Assembly (NCBI RefSeq): GCF_000208865.1
Contig: NC_018390.1
Location: 4,544,270 to 4,608,269, forward strand
Reading direction: 5' to 3'
DNA length: 64,000 nucleotides
DNA from: Neospora caninum Liverpool
Lineage: Eukaryota > Apicomplexa > Conoidasida > Eucoccidiorida > Sarcocystidae
Position numbers and translations under genes: made by a program. Shown one piece after another: positions 51,148-62,976 of this stretch (position 1 is the first letter of the stretch; every line of letters starts with the position of its first letter). The notes under the pieces were generated by a model. The model had not been told where the DNA came from and made no database searches. It was given only the letters and a program-made list of their open reading frames with translations.

Positions 51148-52029
51148 GGGCCATTCGCACGAAAGCCTTGTGGACTACGTCATAGTTGCACGAATTCGTA
51201 AGGTAGAGACTACGTTGATATAGCTGGCAGGCACGCTGGATGAGCTGAGAGGTGATCCACACTGGTATACAATCGCAGCCGCTCCGGTGTATCTACATCA
51301 GCTTCTCGGACAGCCCGGCCAAGCTCCTATGCTTCCTGCTGGCCTGTGCCTCGCTTTTCGATAAATCTGCGCCGGGAGAATGTGAAAGTAATGTAGCTCC
51401 TTTAATCTTTGTATCGCTTTGTTTTGCGTGTCGCATGACACCTGTCATGAAGTCGGAAACGCTTTAGCCGGCCCATGGGTATGCTCGCAGAGAACGTCTC
51501 GAGATTGCCGTTTTCGATGGAAACATTCGACTACATAGCGCACAGAAGCATCAGACCGTAAGAAATGAGCCAGGATACAACCTTTACTGGTAGACCCAGG
51601 AGTCACGCACTCCTCCACGGATGCAATCGCAGCGATGCCAGCCAACATCGCTGGGTTCGGTATAATCGATGCCTAATCGTGTCACACACATACCTCACGT
51701 AAAGATACTGTTCGTTTCTGCCAGTTCACAGGCTCTACGTATGCGATTAAACTGTCATGAAACAAATGAACATCCGCAGCGCTTCCCCAGCTCTAACTTC
51801 CGGTTGTTACGCTGGGGAGCCGCCGCATGGTTGATTCGTGTGTCCAGCAGGGCTGGTTCTCCCTAAAGACGCTTGCATATTCACGACACCGCCAGAATGG
51901 ACTTTATCTGCGTCAACTATTGGTGTCCTTGATGAGAAAAACGTGAGTTTCCCGCGATACTTTCGGTTGTGCAAGAGTCCAGACGAACGCACTATCATAT
52001 AGTGCGTGTATGGTCGGGAAAGCAGCTGC
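51148..52029. promoter_or_regulatory. Intergenic region upstream of the membrane protein gene and tRNA-Cys
   Basis: The promoter of the minus-strand membrane protein gene should lie at the left side. No other gene is seen; the ORFs present are under 75 codons and show no recognisable motif. Confidence 0.5.
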
Positions 52030-52100
52030 GGGTGTGTAGCTCAATGGTAGAGCGGCCGACTGCAGATCGGCAGGTTCATGGTTCAATTCCGTGCGCGCCC
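52030..52100 (+). tRNA. tRNA-Cys (anticodon GCA)
   Basis: 71 nt fold as a full cloverleaf. The acceptor stem is GGGTGTG/CGCGCCC with two G-T pairs, the D arm GCTC...GAGC, and the anticodon stem GCCGA/TCGGC around loop CTGCAGA with GCA at 52062-52064. The T arm is CATGG/CCGTG with loop TTCAATT. The internal promoter boxes are TAGCTCAATGG (52037-52047) and GGTTCAATTCC (52080-52090). There is no intron, and CCA is not encoded, as expected for a eukaryotic nuclear tRNA gene. Confidence 0.97.
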
Positions 52101-52916
52101 TTCGTTCCCAGCCTTGTGTATTTGGGTATTTGCTGCCTTTTTCTGTGCCAGGAGATATTATGTTGTTTATCTTCTCCTTATTTTAGCACTTACCACGCCA
52201 TCTTATAGGACTTCATACGATGAATAGCTTTTCCTTGACACACTCGCCGTTTGTGCAGCTCGACTGTGGACGTTTGACCAGGCTTCCGAGTGTCACGCAC
52301 AACCAGCGTGTAAAGGGGTGGCGGCAAGCGGTGGTGGTTCAAAGAGTGCTGCATACCCGCCAAGGCAGCACGCTTCGCTTTCTGTTGAGAAGACGTATGT
52401 GCCTCACTTTTTTCAGTTGTTTGTTCGTTGGGCCCTTTTTCTGTGTCTCTTCTCATACATTCCTCGGGGTGGCAGGTCACCGCTGGGTTCGCAGCCAATG
52501 TGCAACAACAGCGGCGCTTTTTTGATGTGGATAACCGGGTACTGTCTTGCTGGGAGCGTACGTTGCGAAAGAATGCGGACGAACGGTTGTGGCGCTTCCT
52601 TTTGCAGTCTTTCTTCTTGTGGAGCATAAAGGAGCGTCGGGGGATTCGTGTTTTGTAGCTGCGTTCGACAAAAGTGTAACTTGTTCATTGGATAGCCTCA
52701 AAGCAATACTATGCGTCACCCCTCTTCCGGCGGCAGGGTACCTCGCTTCGATTTGTACAGGGCGCGCCCGGTCTCTCATGGGAGCTAGCAGGAATTGACA
52801 AACTACTAACTGTGGTGAAAGTGGATTGAGTTATTTGTCATACCGTGCTTTCCGAGGAGGCAGACACGCTTGTTTGGGATATCATTTCTGTTTGACGCCC
52901 CCATTCTTTCGTCGAG
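52101..52916. promoter_or_regulatory. Intergenic region between tRNA-Cys and the oxidoreductase-like gene
   Basis: A T-run near 52137-52142 could terminate the Pol III transcript. The rest should hold the promoter and 5' leader of the next gene. No coding segment is recognised. Confidence 0.45.
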
Positions 52917-55234
52917 ATGGCAGTTGGAAAGTTGCAAGGCAAGACGTTGCCTGCGCTGCGTCTTGCCCTGTGTGGTGAAGGAAACGCAGGTACGTTAATG
53001 ATACTGCTTTGTGGCGGACTCCTAACTCTCACCGTAATTCAGAATCAATCTGAGGCCGTCGCAGACACTCATGATCCAAGTGAATGAGAAGTCTGATCTC
53101 CGGTGGCATGCCAACCAACCAGCTACTTTTTGTCCAACTCGCACTGGCGGCGGATATGCATTAGCGTGCCGCGTTGGGATGTCTCACGGAAACTCAGAAC
53201 TTCTTAAAGGACAGAAAACATTTGATACAGTTTCGTCTTCTGTCTTGTGCATCAGTGACGACTTGGTGGGCCACAATGCTGCTACAATCGCCGGCATTTG
53301 ATATGGTTGCTACTTGGTCGCGCGCCAAGAGCGAGGCACTCGATATTGCGGAGGCGCTCACCGTCAGCGGGAAGGGCGTCGTGAATGCTTACTGGGAAAA
53401 GACCGGCGATCTAAGCGGTATTGGCACGCGGTACAGTTCTGCTGCGCAACCAGCTGAGGCAGGAGAGGCGGGGCTCGACGGTCTTTTGCAGCGTGATGAT
53501 GTTGATGCGTTCATCCTAGTTCTACCTGAAGACTCGCATGTGAGCTTTCCTGAAGTAAAAGATAGGCGCGTTATATCGGCTAGTCAATATGTTGCCGAGC
53601 TCACATCAGAACATAGGTTATATCTGAACTGCTGGATCCGACACTGAGCTGTTCTGCCATCAGGATGTCACTGGTGTGTTACCGTGCAGCATTGGCCAAG
53701 GGCTGAATAGTGAGATAGTTCGTTTTGCCCCTACGTGTTTGCAGACCATTGTCCTCGGCGAGCTTTTCCAGAAATGCCCACGAAAGCATGTTTTTTCAGC
53801 CAACCTTCCTTCCTTCAGTCCTTCTATTATGAAGCATCTGATCTCTCTGTACAATACTGTCTCGTCGTGTCCGAGACAAGGGCCTGCGGCAGGAGCTGGA
53901 CGACCTGGAGTGTGGAGCACCTGTAGCCTGTTCAAGCATGAAGTCGCCGTGGCGAAGCTGCAAGCCATTTTGAAGGATCTGGGACCTATTGTTGCCGGAG
54001 AGCTCATCGCTACCTCCATGATGCAGAATGTCACTGTTTCCAGCGCCGGCAGTTTCGGCGGGAAACGCGCGCCTCGCACAGCAGCACAGCAACGAGGTAC
54101 TGGGAACTAGGCTCAAACTACCCCGTCAGGACGTTCCGTATCTGAGCGTTACGGCAGAGATGTATCCCGTAGTCTATATCAAAGTAGCCTGGGCATGTGT
54201 CGAAGATTGGAAAGTACAGGGAAACTCTGCAAAACCCTCTACTGCCTCCTCTACTGTCTACGGTGTACCTCAGAACTGTATTAACCAGGTAATCCTGGAT
54301 GGAGATAACGTTCTCCGCGTGCTCTTTTGTCGTACAGAGCTCTTGACCGCCGTCTGTTCAGCTTACAGTGGCCTACTTCGGCATTTATTGGGCGATCTGG
54401 ATTCCTTGTCAGCCATTCGCGGCTCAAGTGGTAGGTGCCACTATACTTTCCAGATATATCACTTGCACACCAACGCACTGAAATTCCAATAGCTCGTCGG
54501 CACGTAAAGAGTAGCGAACTTTTGGCCGCTCTTAGGTTGCGGCACTCTGCAATTCAGCAAGAAGTCTAGAAAGGGGGGGACCATTCTGGCTGTCGTTCAG
54601 TTTCCCTTGTCGGTGGAGATGTGTCCCTGTTTGCAGCGACGCTATGCGGCCAAATGCATTTTCAGAGAGGTGCCAACGTGGCTGTAACGGTAGATCTTCT
54701 CAGCAAAACGAATACTTTTTCCTTCACCGTATGGGGCCTTAAAGGCTTTGGTCGTCTGTCATGGTGTGAAGAAAAGAAGGCGTTTGAGGTACAAAGGTTC
54801 CTCCACCACTACGAACATCCTACTCTCCACCCAGTGACAGGACCGACATGGGCAGTTAGGGTAAGCTTGTAACTCAGTCAAGCATTAGCTCTCTGGTGCG
54901 GGTTCGTGCCTTTCGTCGCTCGCCTGTTATGCAATGACCCATGAGCTGATCAGACCTGTATCAGTCGACGTTCTCTTGCATCTTTCTTTTGATTGGTTCT
55001 GGATGCTCCTGATCTTGATTGCGCGAGTGGTGCCTAGCGGGTAGCCGCTCGTCGTCATTGTCATTGGCTTTGCGTTGTGTTTACTGCCGCCAGCAATGGG
55101 TCGAAACCATCTGGGAGACTTCAAAAGGAGGCAACCAGGACTCAAATCCTCAGAAGCCGGACTTCATGCTCTTAGACTTGGTAACAAGCACAGCTATGGT
55201 AGAATCTGACGGCGTCATTGTCCGGCTGTGGTAA
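52917..55234 (+). CDS. Gfo/Idh/MocA-family oxidoreductase-like protein with altered EKP motif
   Basis: Model exons are 52917-52989, 53256-53539, 53745-54096, 54338-54430, 54637-54860 and 55094-55234, giving about 388 aa, normal for the family; phases agree. The N-terminus forms the first Rossmann strand and Gly loop (LRLALCGEGNA), then SPAFDMVATWSRAKSEALDI and LLQRDDVDAFILVLPEDSH, the usual NAD(P)-binding half. The second half has FKHEVAVAKLQAIL, LGPIVAGELIATS and YSGLLRHLLGDLDSLSAI, as in the alpha/beta substrate domain. Where the family has the conserved EKP with its catalytic Lys (KHVFSEKP-like), this protein reads KHVFSANLPS, so it may not be a dehydrogenase. The exon 3/exon 4 junction is less certain; a further exon may lie between 54097 and 54337. 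The final exon could instead splice at GTG|GTAAGC near 55230. Confidence 0.7.
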
Positions 55235-57702
55235 GCGAAAAAATCCCTTTCTAGTGCATAAGCAAACCAACAGGACTTGTAGACGTGAAACGCTTATGTG
55301 AACTGCCACGCATCCCTTTACGCGCGTATGTTGTTCCTGGATTCGCAGCGCAACTTCGCAGAACCGTCCCGAAGCCAACATGCACAACCAAAACAACCAA
55401 CGGGTTTCCGAATCGCCCCGAGAGGACAACGAAGTGCTAGCAGCTGCATGAACGCATCTATCAAAGATCGGCATTTTGATGGAAACACTCCGTTTCACTG
55501 CCCTATTCCCAAAAAGAAGTAGACCGAAAAAAGTGCACGTTTGCTGTCTTGGTTGTGGGTTCGGTCGAGAATGCCGATTGGGTCATCACTTAGCCGTTAA
55601 TTCGTTTTGCTGGTAGAGCAAATTTTTTTAATAGCATTCTGGATGGAGAATTAGTAATTTCTCGTGTTTGCTTCATGATTGAAATTGCATCCCTCCCGAC
55701 TTTCAAAAGAACACGAACGCCCTTAAAAGAGGTTGTCATTCCTGCCAGATGTAGAAAACTCCACTAACCAGTGCGTCTTTAAAGATGCTGGGATACGGTG
55801 GATGTTTGCAAATGACCCACCACTTTTTCCAGCATTCTCGAGTGGAATGACCGATATATTATCCGATCCGCCAAGTTGCTCTGCGGTGCAGCGAGCCGGC
55901 TTTCCCTGTCAAATGTGTAGTTTTTGTCTATGTGGCCGACATCGCTGGTGGTTCCCTCCCAGCCGATATCGTTGGATCTCTACTGCTAAGTTACGTTTCC
56001 ACGTGTTAGCGGGTCACGCTCATACTCTTAGGCCATAACGGTGGAATACTGCCTGGATACAACAGTTTCGTGAAGAATCCTAATGCGTACGCCCGTGCCA
56101 CGGAGGAAAAGGTCAATCTATTGTTGCTGGAGGGACACAAAAATGCCTTGAAAGGAGAGTCATGTTCAGCTGGGAAGGATGTTTTTCAGTTGGAAAGGGA
56201 TCTATCTACTGCATTTGAGGTTTAATTTCAAACTCCGTTCAGGTGACGGAACTACTCTTGTAATAACCCGGTAGTGAGCATCCCTTTCAATTAGCATCTT
56301 TTTGTCGAAGACACAGTCTCACGTACGTACACTTCCTCGTTAATTTTAACATTCTCAAGCGGGCACACGCCATCAGCTTCTCGACCGTAGCTCTCAAATG
56401 ACTAATGCCCCCGAAAAAATAGAATGTGGTGCTGTCCTTCGTTTCGTCCACCATTTGGAAGGAATCCCACCAGTCAACTCCGCGACAGAGAGGAACGATC
56501 TGGGCTCCTGGACGTGCGAGAACGCGGTAACAGTCCGTGTAGAAAAGTTCTTAAGGATGGTTTGCGTCGTTCTCGATGATGTGATCAGACGATTAATTCA
56601 AGCGTGGCCTGACACCAATCCTGCAGCACAGCGCCGCGACCAGGCATGAGTAATCTGGCTGCAAGGGCCCCTGGGGCGAGAACAACCTCGTGTCACTCTG
56701 GATTTGTGGAAGGCGCTTTTCCAGCGCTCGCATCCCCTCCCGCCGTGTTGTCGTAGTTCTGTGCGAACTTCCTTGAGTAAGGAAACGTTGTCCCGTTGCT
56801 CAGCAGTGTCACCGGTCAATTCGACTACTCCCACAGTCCCTAGAGTGTAACCTCGCGCCTACTTCAAACACGGGGCAGTTGCCCACTTAATTTCCCGCAC
56901 GTGACTTCACACTCAGTGACGATCTCTGCTCCTTTCCAGTGGAGAATGCTTTCTTCAGCGTATTTATTTCTTCCCCCCATGTTGGCTCTTGCAGTGTTGT
57001 TTTTTGTCTGGGCCCCCCCATTTCTTAATGCTTCAACGCTGTCAGCTTCAACCGACACCACGTCAATGCATAGCCCCTCACGACTTGAAAGCATCAAACG
57101 CATCCATGTTTACCGTCTTTCAAGCTTTACATTCCGACTGGCGAGCGCCAGTCATCGAAAACGTTTCCACCAAAGCTTCGTTGCGACAACAGTGTGACTC
57201 CAGCACACGTCACTGGATCCGGACGGAAGTGGAGAGAGATCTGTTTGTCGTAGGACGCATGTGTTGTATCATTGTTGTTAATTGAGGCTGAGCTTGCTAC
57301 TAACAGAATAAAGTTATAACCCCCCCAAAAAAAAAGCTTGTGTGGTTGTGCAAGACAGGCAGCCGCTGATGAATATGGAAGCAAGTCAGGTGGTTGCGCG
57401 AATGCAACATTTCCATTTCATATACAGCGTTTCGTGGAAAGGCGGGGGCCGCAGCATCGCGATGGTGGTGGAACCCCGACGGAAAAGGGACGCCGGTTGA
57501 TGACGCACCGGCAAAGATGCGCTCCTGAAGGACGCCGGCGGCCGATTTTTGCATGCGCCCCGCGATCGAGAACTGAGCCGTTTATCGTTCTTGCCCATAC
57601 CGGAATACCAGGGCGTTTGACCAGCAGCATGTTGCTTGCGGGACACAGAAAAATGCTGCTGCAATTCTTGTGAATTCGCTTCTTCCCCTTACGATAGAGA
57701 CG
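55235..57702. other. Intergenic region; possible exon at 56032-56225
   Basis: A frame after acceptor ACTCTTAG (56031) reads about 64 residues of balanced composition (GHNGGILPGYNSFVKNPNAY ... FQLERDLSTAFEV) to TAA at 56223-56225. No upstream exon joins it in phase, so it is only a candidate. A plus ORF at 56398-56649 (83 codons, MTNAPEKIECG...) is similar in quality. The right end is the RPS2 promoter. Confidence 0.25.
57550..57557 (+). promoter_or_regulatory. TRP-2-type motif in the RPS2 promoter
   Basis: TGCATGCG matches the TRP-2 consensus of Toxoplasma ribosomal protein promoters and lies 153 bp before the RPS2 ATG. No TRP-1-like element (TCGGCTTATATTCGG) was found by eye nearby. A pyrimidine-rich CTTCTTCCCCTT stretch at about 57679-57690 precedes the start. 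Confidence 0.5.
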
Positions 57703-60590
57703 ATGGCAGGTGAGCTGGATTTCAAGGAGATTCATGTGCTTGCTTAGGCAAAGTGAATCCCCACAAAGGAGTTTGCTATCAGTCCGCGTGTTCCGTCCGT
57801 CGTGTTGTGGGGGAAAACGGTAGAGACAGCGTAGGCATTCTCGAATGTGGCGATGCTTGCGTAAGGCTTCTTTTGTGGATGTTGCATTGGTTTTTTTAAT
57901 GAGAATGGCGGGGTCTGTTTTTAAAGAAAGAGGGGGAACGTTTGTCTGTCGTGGCCGTGGTAACGCCCTGCCGCGCAGGAGTCGGGCAGGAGGTCATGCA
58001 TTCGCGCTGTACCGCCGATGCCACTGCAATCTTTGCGATCTTTTGTGTTTTGCAGTGTCACGTACGACACAATCAAGCGTCCTCTCCGTTACACGGAAAA
58101 CTTGCGTTTTTGTACGTGGTGGAGACGACGAGTGCATGCTGTGACTAAATGGGGTGCTGCGTACCGGAGTTAGGCCATCGCGAGTATCATGTGCGGAAGA
58201 TAGATAGTCTTGGCGCTGTGGGTACTCTTATCGAGAATACAACAGTTGTTCTTTCTGCATGAACGGTGGACGGAAGACCTACACCGTGGAGCAGAAACGT
58301 CTCTCCATGGTATTTGCTTTCCCCAGTCATCTCCGTGTCGTCCTTCTTGGGGTGCTGTGCTTTTCTGTAGAACGCGGCAGCTTTGGACGTGGCTTCGGCC
58401 GAGGGGGAGGGCGTGGCAGAGGACGCGGCCGTGGAAGAGGCCGAGGAGGAGCAGAAGACGACTTGAAAGATTGGGTGCCCATCACGAAGCTGGGACGCCT
58501 CGTCCGTGATGGAAAGATCTCCTCCATCGAAGAGATCTACCTGTTCTCTCTGCCCATCAAGGAGTACCAGGTATGCTGCGCTTGATGGAATTACACGCTT
58601 GTATTCACACGTAGTTTCGAAATATCTTCCTCAGGGGGGGCTGACACACTCTTGTGCCGTACAGTCATTTGAGGCATCAGGTGAAAGCATTCTCATGTAA
58701 CTGTTGAACGGTCAACCGGATGAAAACCGAATTCCCCTTCCTTACGAAAGGATGAAGGAGTCTTTTTTCCGCAATGCTTTGGACTGACACGACTGTTGAA
58801 CAGAGCGGAATGGCGGAGTTGCTATTTCGATGTTGTGTATCCACTGTCACTGTGTTTTGACGTTCTGCTGGGTGGCTCTTTAGTGGCAAGTTTTTACCAG
58901 GGATGTCATCTTAGAAATCGGGTGAAAGCATTTTCATGTAACTGTTGAACGGTCAACCGGATGAAAACCGAATTCCCCTTCCTTACGAAAGGATGAAGGA
59001 GTCTTTTTTCCGCAATGCTTTGGACTGACACGACTGTTGAACAGAGCGGAATGGCGGAGTTGCTATTTCGATGTTGTGTATCCACTGTCACTGTGTTTTG
59101 ACGTTATGCTGGGCGGCTCTTTAGTGGCAAGTTTTTACCAGGGATGTCATCTTAGAAATCGGGTGAAAGCATTTTCATGTAACTGTTGAACGGTCAACCG
59201 GATGAAAACCGAATTCCCCTTCCTTACGAAAGGATGAAGGAGTCTTTTTTCCGCAATGCTTTGGACTGACATGACTGTTGAACAGAGCGGAACGGCGGAG
59301 TTGCTATTTCGATGTTGTGTATCCACTGTGTTTTGAGGTTATGCTGGGATGCTCTGTAGTTGTATGTTCTCCTGCGGATATTGTCTTGTTTATGTGTGTA
59401 AACATTCTTGCCCATGCTGGCATAGGTGTTGGACGGTGGTCACGGTTGTGTAACATATCCATTCCTGTTAGTGATTTGTAGAACGCGTACATTCCGTGCT
59501 CGTCAGGATGGTTAATGCGAATGCAGTGCTTTGTGGCCGTTCTCCTCGACGAGCGGACGGAATGAAACTCTTCATGTCGTGTCTGTAGAATTGAAGGGGC
59601 TGCTGTTCATGTTCTTGTGTGGTGGAGTGCAGCAGTGTGATACGAAGATACTCTGGTCTAGCGGATATTCTTTAAGCATACTTGTTTTCTTTTCACCGTC
59701 AATCCGACAAAATTGCGTTTTTTCTCTTCACAGATCATCGATCACTTCTTCCAGCCTGGGAACTGCGCTGCTCCCCTGAAGGACGATGTGATGAAGATCA
59801 TGCCTGTCCAGAAGCAGACCCGTGCCGGTCAGCGAACTCGTTTCAAGGCCTTCGTCGCTGTTGGTGACTCTAATGGTCACTGCGGTCTCGGCGTCAAGTG
59901 CGCTAAAGAAGTTGCCACCGCCATCCGAGGGGCCATCATTGCGGCCAAGCTCAGTCTTGTTCCCGTGCGGTAAGCGTCTGCTGAGGCATTCGTTCATCAG
60001 GCTGCTGCTGCAGGTCACCGTGGTGTCGGTCGTTGCCTCTAACGTATGGTTGGGCAATATGAAGTGCCTTTTGTGCTCGTTTGGAATGGTGTTTGCAGCC
60101 GAGGATACTGGGGTAACAAGATCGGTGAGCCCCACACAGTGCCGATGAAGGTTTCGGGCCGATGTGGATCCGTGCGCGTCCGTCTCATCCCGGCACCCCG
60201 TGGCACGCACATTGTCGGCGCTCCGACGACCAAGAAGATTCTGGGTTTCGCTGGCATCAAGGACTGCTTCTCGAACTCGAAGGGATCTACAAAGACAAGA
60301 GGCAACTTCATGAAAGTAAGCATGCTAGGTGACAGTTCACCGTCAAAGGGGGGGGTCCAGTTTCGAAAGGAGTTGTTGCATGCTCACAGTACGTTTCATT
60401 GGAGTTTCATTTTTGTTTTGACTGTTTGTGGCCTTTTTTTCAGGCGTTGTTCGATGCCCTTAGCCAGACCTACGGGTACTTGACACCCGAGCTGTGGGCT
60501 CCGACAGTTTACACGAAGTCTCCGTACCAAGAATGGTCCGACTACCTGGCTCGGACGTCCAAGGATGCTCTGTCGCGACCGCTCGCGTAG
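57703..60590 (+). CDS. RPS2: 40S ribosomal protein uS5 (RPS2)
   Basis: Five exons (57703-57709, 58371-58570, 59734-59969, 60099-60315, 60444-60590) encode 268 aa, all phases consistent. Exon 1 holds only ATGGCAG, giving MA plus one base, so the protein begins [16 protein letters not shown]. The N-terminus is an Arg/Gly repeat (about residues 5-26), typical of eukaryotic uS5 and a target for arginine methylation. Conserved landmarks are [17 protein letters not shown] and then [20 protein letters not shown] followed by [21 protein letters not shown], the dsRBD-like S5 N domain. [37 protein letters not shown] and [20 protein letters not shown] follow. It sits on the solvent side of the small subunit near the mRNA entry and helps decoding accuracy. 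Intron 2 carries a 241-bp tandem repeat. Confidence 0.98.
58681..59359. repeat. 241-bp tandem repeat, about 2.8 copies, in RPS2 intron 2
   Basis: Units start with GTGAAAGCATT at 58681, 58922 and 59163, so the period is exactly 241. Copies 1 and 2 differ at only a few bases. Copy 3 diverges and loses six bases (one of two CACTGT steps) in its last part before ending near 59359. Minus-strand ORFs inside it are copies of one another and are not taken as genes. Confidence 0.95.
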
Positions 60591-61412
60591 AGAGTTTTAC
60601 ATCTGATTGCTTGCGTTGTTAGCTGTTGCATTGTGGCCGTCATGTCTATCTAGATCGGTCAAGTTACGCATGCATCGTGACGTCTCCAAAGACTGAAGTT
60701 CACATTGAAAGACACTTCTGTCTTTACGCTGTCTCTTAGCCCACTTTGGACAGGCGGAACAGTTCCAGCCAAATCTCTCGGCGGGTGCAGCTTCAGCATG
60801 TACTGTGTTTGAAACAGCTAAGCTGCCCGCGGTCCCGGCACTGCGAGTCGCGAGTGATCGTCACTCCAGTGTCAGCTCAGAGTAGTTCCTTTCAAAATGA
60901 GGGACGTGTCACATACATTAAGCGCGTCGGTGACGCGCCACTATTTTGCCGGTACTCGTTCTACATTCTTTTCCACACGCGATTTCGCCGAATTAGCGAG
61001 ACATGCTGTCTGCCGGGCAGTATACTGTAGCTTCACCATGCGAATGTTCGGAGCTATTAATGGAACTCTACGCGCTTTTCGTAAAGGCAGGCCCTGTATG
61101 AGTAAGCAATAACATGCAACCGAGTAACACAGTCTCCCCACAAGAGTGGAGTAGTACGTAGCGCATTTCTCACTATCGTTAGCTTGCTGCAGTGAGCCAT
61201 TGTTATCGTTTGGGTGCGCACTTGATTCTTTGAGACATCCGGAAAGAGGTGAACTGCCTGGCCGAAGACTCAGTTCTGCAAGCCCCTCGGCTGTGATTCG
61301 GCTCAGCGGTGTACATACACAACAGGTGTCCGGGTGAAGCGATTCGGGCGCCTGTTTCTTGGAAGCAGCGTTGTGCTTTGCCCACCTAGACAGCTTGAGC
61401 TCATGTCCTCGG
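60591..61412. promoter_or_regulatory. RPS2 3' region and promoter of the next gene
   Basis: 822 bp between the RPS2 stop and the next start on the same strand. No coding segment is recognised. The long minus ORF through 60941-61564 runs antisense into the first exon of the downstream gene and lacks recognisable motifs. Confidence 0.5.
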
Positions 61413-62976
61413 ATGGATCGCGTACTGACAGGTGTGAAGATGTGGCAGGTGATCGTGGTTGCGTGTCTTGTGGCTGGTGCGGAGAGCCTGTCCATGTCTG
61501 ACAAGGAGCATAACACGTCTTCGTTCATGAAAGAAGTATCAACGTTCAGCGGTGAGAGCGACACATCATATTCTGTACCACTTCATATATAACGATTTTG
61601 ACAGAATACCTGAACTCATTTCTTGATATGCTGTATCCACTGCCCGAACGATCCCACAACCACGTGGTCTCGGGAGTTCAGAAAAAGCTTTTGGAGGATC
61701 TTTCAGGTTGGTCTGAAATTTCAGCAGCAGCACTAACCTCTGTCATCGTCCACCCACAGATCCTGCGACAACATACGCAATATGGCAGGCTGCGATGGAG
61801 GTGGCGCAGGAGCACACCGATGCACCTTCAAAAATCGAACCTCGCAGGCTTATTCCAGACGCAATCATGTTTCTTGTAAGCGGGTATACCCGGATACTCG
61901 AAATGAACATTCATCTAAGTTCCTCTTTGCTCAGATGAAGGCGGCTGACGCGGGTAGGAATCCTCTTGCATCCAGCGGAGTTCTAAGCTGCGGTCCGTGG
62001 AAGGGCTGTACCTCACATGTGTGGTTGACGCAGAGAAATCTGGGGCAACAGAAGTAGCGACAAGCCTGAGAAATGAAGCCGCGATAAACTTGCATTTAGC
62101 CATGAAGCAGATGGAGTGAGATATCTGGCCCTCGACAATGAAAAGCCCTTTTCGACTGGTTCTTGCGTCAGGCAGCTACTTGGACTCAACAGACCTGCCG
62201 GTGATTGGCAAGCTTTAGCAGATCATGTGAGTGGTTCTTCGCAGCGGAATTTTTGTGTAAATTCGAGTTTCACGGAAGTGACATTCTCAGGGAACGATGA
62301 TGTGGAGAGGCAAGAATAACGAAGTGGCTGGGCGCGCAGCAGCCATGCTGGATGACATTGCGGGAATGTAAGTGCAGCGGTACGCCGTTCTTATTTCGTA
62401 CCAAACAGTGCACAATGCAGGTACGATGACGCCGGGCAGCGCCTGTTGCACATTAGGGAACAACGAGGGATCGTCGGAGACAGGATGCAAAAGCTATCAG
62501 AGCTGCAGAAAAGCATCCAGGAAGCCCAGCAGGACCGGAAATTAACGGATCAGCCAGGGTTGTTGTATCGTCTGAAGGAAGTCCTGAACCAGACTGGAAC
62601 AGAGAGCTTTCCAACTGGCGATGCCGGTATGTTATCACGCATCATACTGCTGAGCTTCAGAGAGAGGATGGTATTTTTGCAGTCAAGGGGTTCACCTGAA
62701 CATCCGGAAGGCTACAAGGATCGACTGCATCGTGCATATATCGTTTTGCGGCCGCTTGTTGATAGGTTATTTACCACGACTATCCGTGAAGGGCCAAACA
62801 GCCCAACCGCCAAACGCAGTAGGAGACGTGGTAGTTCTTCCTTCTCGATTATTTCTGTGTCAGTCCTCAAGGATGAGAGGCAACATGTTGACTTGTGCGA
62901 AGTGTCTCACGTTTTTACCCCTCCCGCTGTCCTTCAATACAATCAGGTTCATTATTCGAGAACCCAACGAGTGTGA
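61413..62976 (+). CDS. Predicted secreted helical/coiled-coil protein, unknown function
   Basis: Seven exons (61413-61551, 61605-61706, 61760-61875, 61976-62115, 62172-62226, 62291-62367, 62421-62976) encode 394 aa, with all six junctions in phase and introns of only 53-100 bp. The N-terminus (MDRVLTGVKMWQVIVVACLV then AGA) is a likely signal peptide; a second in-frame ATG at 61440 would give MWQVIV. The body is polar and helix-favouring (TTYAIWQAAMEVAQEHTDAP; VATSLRNEAAINLHLAMKQM). The last exon has a heptad-like run (RMQKLSELQKSIQEAQQDRK) and a Ser/Arg-rich basic stretch (KRSRRRGSS). There are no further membrane segments. In this clade, proteins with a signal peptide and no recognised domain often go to secretory organelles or the parasitophorous vacuole, but nothing here proves that. 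I do not recognise the family. Confidence 0.72.

Noticed and set aside
58677..59415. Repeated minus-strand ORFs of about 60-70 codons in RPS2 intron 2
   Set aside because: They are copies produced by the 241-bp tandem repeat, with no start context, splice sites or recognisable motifs.
60039..60323. Minus-strand ORF opposite RPS2 exon 4
   Set aside because: Shadow of the highly conserved ribosomal protein exon.
61935..61953. Possible 19-bp microexon in the secreted helical protein gene
   Set aside because: Including it forces a stop codon in the next exon, while skipping it keeps all phases and an uninterrupted frame.
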